Positions 36,065 to 38,213 of a DNA stretch of 38,213 nt are shown here, piece by piece. Source of the DNA: Phycisphaerae bacterium (GTDB taxonomy: Bacteria; Planctomycetota; Phycisphaerae; UBA1845; Fen-1342); NCBI GenBank assembly GCA_030428945.1, contig JAUIEC010000026.1, positions 1-38,213 on the forward strand. The letters are read 5' to 3'. Every line of letters starts with the position of its first letter. Position 1 is the first letter of the stretch. The notes under the pieces are model-generated. The model did no database searches. It saw only the letters and a list, made by a program, of their open reading frames with translations, and was not told the origin of the DNA. The position numbers and the translations under genes are program-made.

Positions 36065-37171
36065 ATGAGATTGCTGTTGGCCGAAGGGGCCGAGACCTTC
36101 TGGATGCCGCCGCAGAGTTCGACGTTCGCCTCGGACGTGGACTTTGTGTTCTACTTCATCTACTGGGTGTCGGCGGTCTTCTTCGTCGTCATCGCCGGGC
36201 TGATGTTCCTGTTCATCTTCCGCCACCGGGCCAAGGACCCGGGCGCGGCCGCCCCGGCGACGGTGACCCACAACAACACGCTCGAGATCGCCTGGACGGT
36301 CCTGCCGGCCCTGCTGCTGGTGCCGATGTTCTGGTGGGGCTTCACCGGCTTCATGGACATGCGGACCCCGCCGGCCGACACGTTCGACATCAACGTCGCG
36401 GCCCAGAAGTGGAACTGGGCCTTCACCTACCCGAACGGCATCGAGCACGAGGAACTGCACGTCTGGGTCGGGCGGCCGACCAAGCTGATCATGAACAGTT
36501 CGGACGTGCTGCACAGCCTGTACATCCCGGCCTTCCGGGTGAAGCGTGACGTCGTGCCCGGGCGGTACTCGTTCCTCTGGTTCGAGGCGACCCAGGCCGG
36601 CACCTACGACCTGTTCTGCACCGAGTACTGCGGAACCAGCCACTCGGACATGAACGCCCGCGTGATCGTCCACGAGAGCGAGGCGGAGTACCGCGACTGG
36701 CTCGAGTTCGCCGACCCGATCAACGGGCTGCCGAAGGAACTCTGGCCGGACTACACCGCCGATCCCGAGGCCTTCATCGCCCTGGCGAAGGACCCGACCG
36801 CGTTCGTCGCCAGGTACGACGGCAAGTTCCCGGACGCGCCGGTCACGCCGGAGATCGCGGCCCTCGCGCAGAAGCTCGAGACGCCGGTGATGATGGGCGA
36901 CAAGCTGCGGGGCAAGAAGGGCTGCACGCAGTGCCACTCGATTGACGGATCGGCCGGGAACGGACCGACCTGGAAGGGTCTCTACGGCAGCGAACGGCAG
37001 TTCACCAACGGGACCTCGACGGTCGCCGACGAGAACTACCTGCTGACCTCGATCATCAACCCGGGCAACCGGATCGTGGTCGGCTACAACAACGTGATGC
37101 CGAAGCTGACGATCAGCGACCGCGAGGCGGCCATGCTGATTGCGTACATCAAGTCGCTGAAGAGCGAGTAA
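36065..37171 (+). CDS. coxB: Cytochrome c oxidase subunit II with fused cytochrome c (caa3 type)
   Basis: The protein has 368 residues. Two membrane helices (about 25-50 and 78-100) precede the cupredoxin domain. The CuA ligands are in CTEYCGTSHSDM (Cys185, Cys189, His193, Met196). The C-terminal cytochrome c has CTQCH (Cys287-His291) and a distal Met in NNVMP. The fused haem domain marks a caa3-type oxidase able to take electrons directly from Alternative Complex III. ATG 36065 is preceded by TGGAG; a GTG 15 nt earlier is less likely. Confidence 0.95.
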   Translation: MRLLLAEGAETFWMPPQSSTFASDVDFVFYFIYWVSAVFFVVIAGLMFLFIFRHRAKDPGAAAPATVTHNNTLEIAWTVLPALLLVPMFWWGFTGFMDMRTPPADTFDINVAAQKWNWAFTYPNGIEHEELHVWVGRPTKLIMNSSDVLHSLYIPAFRVKRDVVPGRYSFLWFEATQAGTYDLFCTEYCGTSHSDMNARVIVHESEAEYRDWLEFADPINGLPKELWPDYTADPEAFIALAKDPTAFVARYDGKFPDAPVTPEIAALAQKLETPVMMGDKLRGKKGCTQCHSIDGSAGNGPTWKGLYGSERQFTNGTSTVADENYLLTSIINPGNRIVVGYNNVMPKLTISDREAAMLIAYIKSLKSE

Positions 37172-37191
37172 GTAAGGGAGGGAGCGAGACG

Positions 37192-38213
37192 ATGTCCACG
37201 CTCGGAGCAACTGCACACGCGGCCCACGACGAGCCGGTCAACTATCTGAACGTTGACAAGAGCGTCACCTCGTGGCTGTTCACGCTGGACCACAAGCGGA
37301 TCGGCGTCATGTACCTGGTCGGGATCATGGCGTTCTTCCTGATCGGCGGCATCTTCGCCCTGCTGGTCCGGACGACGCTGATGACGCCCCAGAAGGGCCC
37401 CGACGCGCTGATCACGCCGAACATGTACAACACGTTCTTCACCCTGCACGGGGCGATCATGGTCTTCATCGTGATCATCCCGGGCATCCCGGCCGCGATG
37501 GGCAACTTCGTCCTGCCGCTGATGCTGGGGGCCAAGGACGTCGCCTTCCCGCGGCTGAACCTGGCGAGCTTCTACTTCTGGTGCGGCGGCGTGCTGCTGA
37601 TGCTGACCGCCATCCTGGCCGGCGGCGTCGACACCGGCTGGACCTTCTACGCCCCCTACAGCACCGACGGCGGGTCGCTGCCGGGCGTTCCGTGGGCCCT
37701 GATCGGGGCGTTCACCCTCGGCTTCAGTTCGATCTTCACCGGGATGAACTTCGTCGTCACGATCCACAAGCTGCGCCCGCCCGAGATGGGCTGGTTCAAG
37801 ATGCCGCTGATGCTCTGGGCCCTGTACTCGACGGCCGTCATCCAGGTGCTGGCCACGCCGGTCCTGGCGATCACGCTGCTGATGCTGTTCGTCGAGAACC
37901 TGGTCGGAATCGGGATCTTCAACCCGAACCTGGGCGGCGACCCGGTCCTGATGCAGCACTTCTTCTGGTTCTATTCGCACCCGGCCGTCTACATCATGAT
38001 CCTGCCGGCGATGGGCGTGATGAGCGAACTGCTCAGCGTCTTCAGCCGCCGGCACATCTTCGGCTACAAGTTCATCGCCTACAGCAGCGTCGCGATCGCC
38101 CTGCTCGGCTTCCTCGTCTGGGGACACCACATGTTCACCAGCGGGCAGAGCAACCTGGTCTCGACGATCTTCAGCGCGATCACCTTCACCGTCGCGGTTC
38201 CCTCGGCGATCAA
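37192..38213 (+). CDS. coxA: Cytochrome c oxidase subunit I (partial, C-terminus beyond window)
   Basis: This is the first 340 residues of the haem-copper oxidase catalytic subunit. The low-spin haem ligand is His86 (LHGAIMVF). The CuB site is His263 with the cross-linked Tyr267 (SHPAVY) and His312-His313 (WGHHMFTSG). These place it in the A-type haem-copper family. GGGAGGGAG precedes the ATG at 37192, 20 bp after coxB. The frame is open at the window end. Confidence 0.95.
   Translation, partial: MSTLGATAHAAHDEPVNYLNVDKSVTSWLFTLDHKRIGVMYLVGIMAFFLIGGIFALLVRTTLMTPQKGPDALITPNMYNTFFTLHGAIMVFIVIIPGIPAAMGNFVLPLMLGAKDVAFPRLNLASFYFWCGGVLLMLTAILAGGVDTGWTFYAPYSTDGGSLPGVPWALIGAFTLGFSSIFTGMNFVVTIHKLRPPEMGWFKMPLMLWALYSTAVIQVLATPVLAITLLMLFVENLVGIGIFNPNLGGDPVLMQHFFWFYSHPAVYIMILPAMGVMSELLSVFSRRHIFGYKFIAYSSVAIALLGFLVWGHHMFTSGQSNLVSTIFSAITFTVAVPSAI

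Overview
The window is GC-rich bacterial chromosome, densely coded on both strands. The gene content points to a planctomycete, most likely a Phycisphaerae-like lineage. The signs are an Alternative Complex III respiratory operon headed by a pentaheme cytochrome, a BlaI/M56-peptidase pair, paired STAS proteins, a DUF2723 membrane protein, a PEP-CTERM protein, and large secreted proteins with dockerin, FG-GAP, thrombospondin-type-3 and Cys-rich 'GxCC' modules. This assignment is an inference; no rRNA or tRNA gene was seen.

Layout. 1-3120 (-): secreted reprolysin-like metallopeptidase, cut by the window edge inside Ca-binding repeats. 3488-6381 (+): blaI and a BlaR1-like M56 peptidase whose outer part carries EF-hands, behind a palindromic operator and ending at a strong terminator. 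6619-8905 (-): rpmE-prfA-ispE. 9310-12456 (+): secreted FG-GAP/dockerin protein. 12626-13363 (+): lone LolD/MacB-type ATPase. 13613-16361 (+): three overlapping genes for a RimB-type protease, RimK with an extra C-terminal RCK_C-like domain, and an aspartoacylase-family zinc hydrolase. 16464-18072 (+): TerC protein and two STAS proteins, the second overlapping infA (-) tail to tail. 18475-20491 (+): PEP-CTERM pyroglutamyl-peptidase-like protein lacking its cysteine, and a periplasmic helical protein. 20581-26656 (-): DinB-like protein, DUF2723 membrane protein, and an ABC exporter operon with a membrane-anchored companion. 26924-38213 (+): actA-actB-actC-actDE-actF, a small membrane protein, sco, coxB and the start of coxA.

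How they work together. The last 11 kb encode a near-complete quinol-to-oxygen branch. Alternative Complex III oxidises quinol and passes electrons through its haems. Sco loads copper into the CuA site of CoxB. The caa3-type oxidase (CoxB with its own cytochrome c domain, plus CoxA) reduces oxygen. The rimB-rimK-aspA operon looks like a write/erase system for glutamate tails. Several outer-envelope proteins share calcium-binding modules (TSP3, EF-hand, FG-GAP, dockerin).

Most genes have a recognisable -10 element (TAnnNT) 20-130 bp upstream, sometimes with a -35. Many starts are GTG or TTG. Short G/C-strand-biased tandem repeats recur in the gaps between genes and form a small family worth tracing through the genome.
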